In this document: positions 62,134-64,000 of the stretch, in pieces
How the letters are laid out: the number at the start of each line of letters is the position of its first letter
Position numbering within the stretch: position 1 is the stretch's first letter
Assembly: GCF_003336875.1 (NCBI RefSeq)
Contig: NZ_QGNJ01000006.1
Coordinates: 186,001-250,000, forward strand
Length of the DNA stretch: 64,000 nt
DNA from: Oleisolibacter albus
Lineage (GTDB): Bacteria; Pseudomonadota; Alphaproteobacteria; Azospirillales; Azospirillaceae
Reading direction: 5' to 3'
Program-made: the position numbers and the translations under genes
The notes under the pieces: generated by a model
Told to the model about the DNA's origin: nothing
Database searches by the model: none
What the model saw: the letters and a program-made list of their open reading frames with translations, nothing else

Positions 62134-64000
62134 ATCCGGCCCGCCGCCTGCTGGCCGGCGCCCTGACCGCGCTGACGGTCCTGGCCCTGCCCCTTCCCGC
62201 CGCCCAGGCCCGCGACCCGCTGCTGATGCCGGGCAAGCAGACGCTGTTCCAGCGCGTGCTGGCCCGGCCCGGTCTGGTGCTGAAGCGCGCGCCCGGCGAC
62301 GGGCCGGGCGCGGCCCAGCCGGCCCTGACCCGCTTCTATGTCTATGACCGGCGCGAGGTCGCCGGCACGGAATGGCTGGAGGTGGGGCTGACGGCCAAGG
62401 GCAAGACCGACGGCTGGGTGCAGGCGGACATGACTCTGCCCTGGAAGCAGCAGCTGGCCCTGGCCTTCACCAATCCGGCCAACCGCGACCGCTCGCTGTT
62501 CTTCGCCCAGCGGGAGGATCTGGCCGGCCTGCTGGAGACGGACGACCCGGCCAAAGCCGTGGCGCCGCTGCGCAGCAAGATCCTGTCCGGCGGCAGCGAC
62601 CCCAAGGTGGTGGCCGTCGAGCCGGACACCTATGTGGACATCCGCGACAAGTTCTATCTGCTGCCGATCCTGGGGGTGGAGGAGACCTTCTCCGGCAGCG
62701 GGCACCGCGTGCGCCTGCTGGAGGTGGCCTCGGTCTCACGCAATGACCCGGCCGCGTCCCCCCAAGCGGGTACGGCCCAGGCGGGTGCCGCCCAATCCAG
62801 CACCCCGGCGGCCGGTGGCGCGCCGCAGGCCAGCCTGCTGCGCAACTTCTCGGCCTCCGTGGTCTTCGTCGTCGATACCACCATCTCCATGGGGCCGTAC
62901 ATCGACCGCACCCGGCAGGCGGTGAAGACCATCTATGACAAGATCGGCAAGGCCGGGCTGGGGGATCAGGTCCGTTTCGGCATGGTGGGCTTCCGCTCCA
63001 GCCTGAAGGGTGCCCCACAGCTGGAATACACGGCCAAGCTGTTCGCCAACCCCGCCGAGGTCAAGGGTGGCGATGACTTCATGCAGCGCGTGGCCGAGGT
63101 CAAGGAGGCCACCGTGTCCAGCGCCCGCTTCAGCGAAGACGCCTATGCCGGCGTCATGACCGCGCTGACCGAGGTGCCCTGGGCCCAGTTCGGCGGGCGC
63201 TACATCGTGCTGATCACCGATGCCGGCGCCCTGCCGGGCAAGGACCCGCTGTCGGCCACCGGGCTGGATGCGGAACAGGTGCGGGCGGAGGCCGCCTATC
63301 GCGGCGTGGCGCTCTATACGCTCCACCTGAAGACACCCAAGGGCAAGGACAACCACGCCGAGGCCGAGCAGCAGTACCGGGTGCTGAGCCAGCACAGCCT
63401 GTTGCCGACCCCGCTCTATTATGCCGTGGAAACCGGTGATGTCGGCAGGTTCGGCACGCTGGTGGATACGCTGGCCGACGCCCTGACCGAGAATGTCAAG
63501 GCCGCCGCCACCGGCCAGGCCGTGGCCGGCAGCGCCCAGACCGCAGCCGCCGGCTTCACCACCGCCTCCCCGCCGAAGGCGGCGCCGGCCAAACCGGATC
63601 CAGCCAAGGCGGATCCGGGGAAAACGGACCCGGCGAAGGAAGATCCCGCCCAGCGCATGCGCCGCGAGGCCGCCCTGCTGGGCCATGCCATGCAGCTGGC
63701 CTATCTCGGCCGCACCGCCGGCACCCAGGCCCCGCCGCTGTTCAAGGCCTGGATCAGCGACCGCGATCTGGCGAAGCCGGACGTGGCCACCACCGAGGTG
63801 CGCGTGCTGCTGACGCGCAACCAGCTGAGCGACATGCAGTCGGTGCTGCAGAGCATCGCCAAGGCGGCGGAAGCCGCCCGGTTCGAGCCGGCCGAGTTCT
63901 TCAACAAGATGCGGTCGGCGGCGGCGGTGCTGGGGCGCGACCCCAACGCCATCAACGATCCCAAGGCCACCCGGCTGGCCGATCTGGGGCTGATGGGCGA
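62130..64000 (+). CDS. Exported VWA-domain protein, partial (PpkA-VWA-like)
   Basis: The frame starts at ATG 62130, overlapping the preceding stop, and stays open to the window edge, giving 623 residues with no stop. A signal peptide (RLLAGALTALTVLALPLPAAQA) is followed by an SH3-like region (TRFYVYDRREVAGTEWLEVG, then GWVQADMTLPWKQ) and a VWA domain near residue 243 with VVFVVDTTISMGPYIDRT. The metal site reads D-x-T-x-S, Thr in place of the first Ser. An Ala/Pro/Lys-rich linker with PAKxDP repeats comes after. This SH3-VWA layout resembles the VWA half of PpkA-like proteins, but no kinase domain precedes it. Confidence 0.8.
   Translation, partial: MNPARRLLAGALTALTVLALPLPAAQARDPLLMPGKQTLFQRVLARPGLVLKRAPGDGPGAAQPALTRFYVYDRREVAGTEWLEVGLTAKGKTDGWVQADMTLPWKQQLALAFTNPANRDRSLFFAQREDLAGLLETDDPAKAVAPLRSKILSGGSDPKVVAVEPDTYVDIRDKFYLLPILGVEETFSGSGHRVRLLEVASVSRNDPAASPQAGTAQAGAAQSSTPAAGGAPQASLLRNFSASVVFVVDTTISMGPYIDRTRQAVKTIYDKIGKAGLGDQVRFGMVGFRSSLKGAPQLEYTAKLFANPAEVKGGDDFMQRVAEVKEATVSSARFSEDAYAGVMTALTEVPWAQFGGRYIVLITDAGALPGKDPLSATGLDAEQVRAEAAYRGVALYTLHLKTPKGKDNHAEAEQQYRVLSQHSLLPTPLYYAVETGDVGRFGTLVDTLADALTENVKAAATGQAVAGSAQTAAAGFTTASPPKAAPAKPDPAKADPGKTDPAKEDPAQRMRREAALLGHAMQLAYLGRTAGTQAPPLFKAWISDRDLAKPDVATTEVRVLLTRNQLSDMQSVLQSIAKAAEAARFEPAEFFNKMRSAAAVLGRDPNAINDPKATRLADLGLMG

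Noticed and set aside
1-64000. CRISPR arrays, tRNA/rRNA genes, IS elements, integrases
   Set aside because: I found no regularly spaced direct repeats, no tRNA or rRNA signatures and no transposase or integrase motifs.
62130-64000. Full PpkA-type serine/threonine kinase
   Set aside because: The visible part has a signal peptide, SH3-like region and VWA domain but no kinase motifs, so only the VWA half is claimed.

Overview
The window is about 64 kb of very GC-rich DNA with tightly packed genes, many 4-bp ATGA overlaps and frequent GTG starts. The protein families (MntR with an MntABCD importer, OxyR, several TonB-dependent receptors, a Wzx/Wzy exopolysaccharide locus and SrfABC) point to a Gram-negative alphaproteobacterium. 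An Azospirillaceae/Rhodospirillales relative is my best guess from general character only; no rRNA or tRNA gene is present to confirm it.

Layout. (1) 1-6042 is a lasso-peptide cluster: a divergent cyclase (cut by the left edge), a split B1/B2 leader-processing pair, a 47-residue precursor followed by a terminator-like hairpin, then a nucleotidyltransferase, an ABC exporter and a 2-oxoglutarate/Fe(II) oxygenase. (2) 6053-26745 is a Wzx/Wzy-type exopolysaccharide locus in three blocks. It holds glycosyltransferases, a flippase, a priming phosphoglycosyltransferase, a tyrosine autokinase/co-polymerase, a pyruvyltransferase, a polymerase, a short OPX lipoprotein next to an outer-membrane barrel, and GDP-mannose and GDP-4-keto-6-deoxymannose synthesis. 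(3) 27156-29039 holds a small membrane protein, a rhomboid protease and a GNAT acetyltransferase. (4) 29072-34326 is a minus-strand group that looks like an exported amine-oxidation module: periplasmic RidA, a TonB receptor, a Tat-exported flavin amine oxidase and a cytochrome c. (5) 34856-40026 has a LapG-like cysteine protease, then an iron-uptake set (catecholate-type receptor, PiuC-like hydroxylase, TonB-like protein) with Fur-box-like sites. (6) 40051-46185 carries the manganese importer mntABCD, divergent mntR, oxyR and a small winged-helix-like protein. (7) 46296-49792 is a perfect Zur-box-like palindrome in front of a DUF1624 membrane protein and another TonB receptor. (8) 49819-64000 is an SrfABC-type locus in which four consecutive genes share the same N-terminal module. 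Two of these add von Willebrand A domains; they are followed by SrfB (actin/Hsp70-like ATPase), SrfC (GTPase-like), a Sel1-type membrane protein and a further exported VWA protein cut by the right edge.

The most promising systems are the SrfABC/VWA array, the lasso-peptide cluster with two possible tailoring enzymes, and the exported amine oxidase/RidA/cytochrome module. I saw no tRNA, rRNA, CRISPR array, IS element or integrase.
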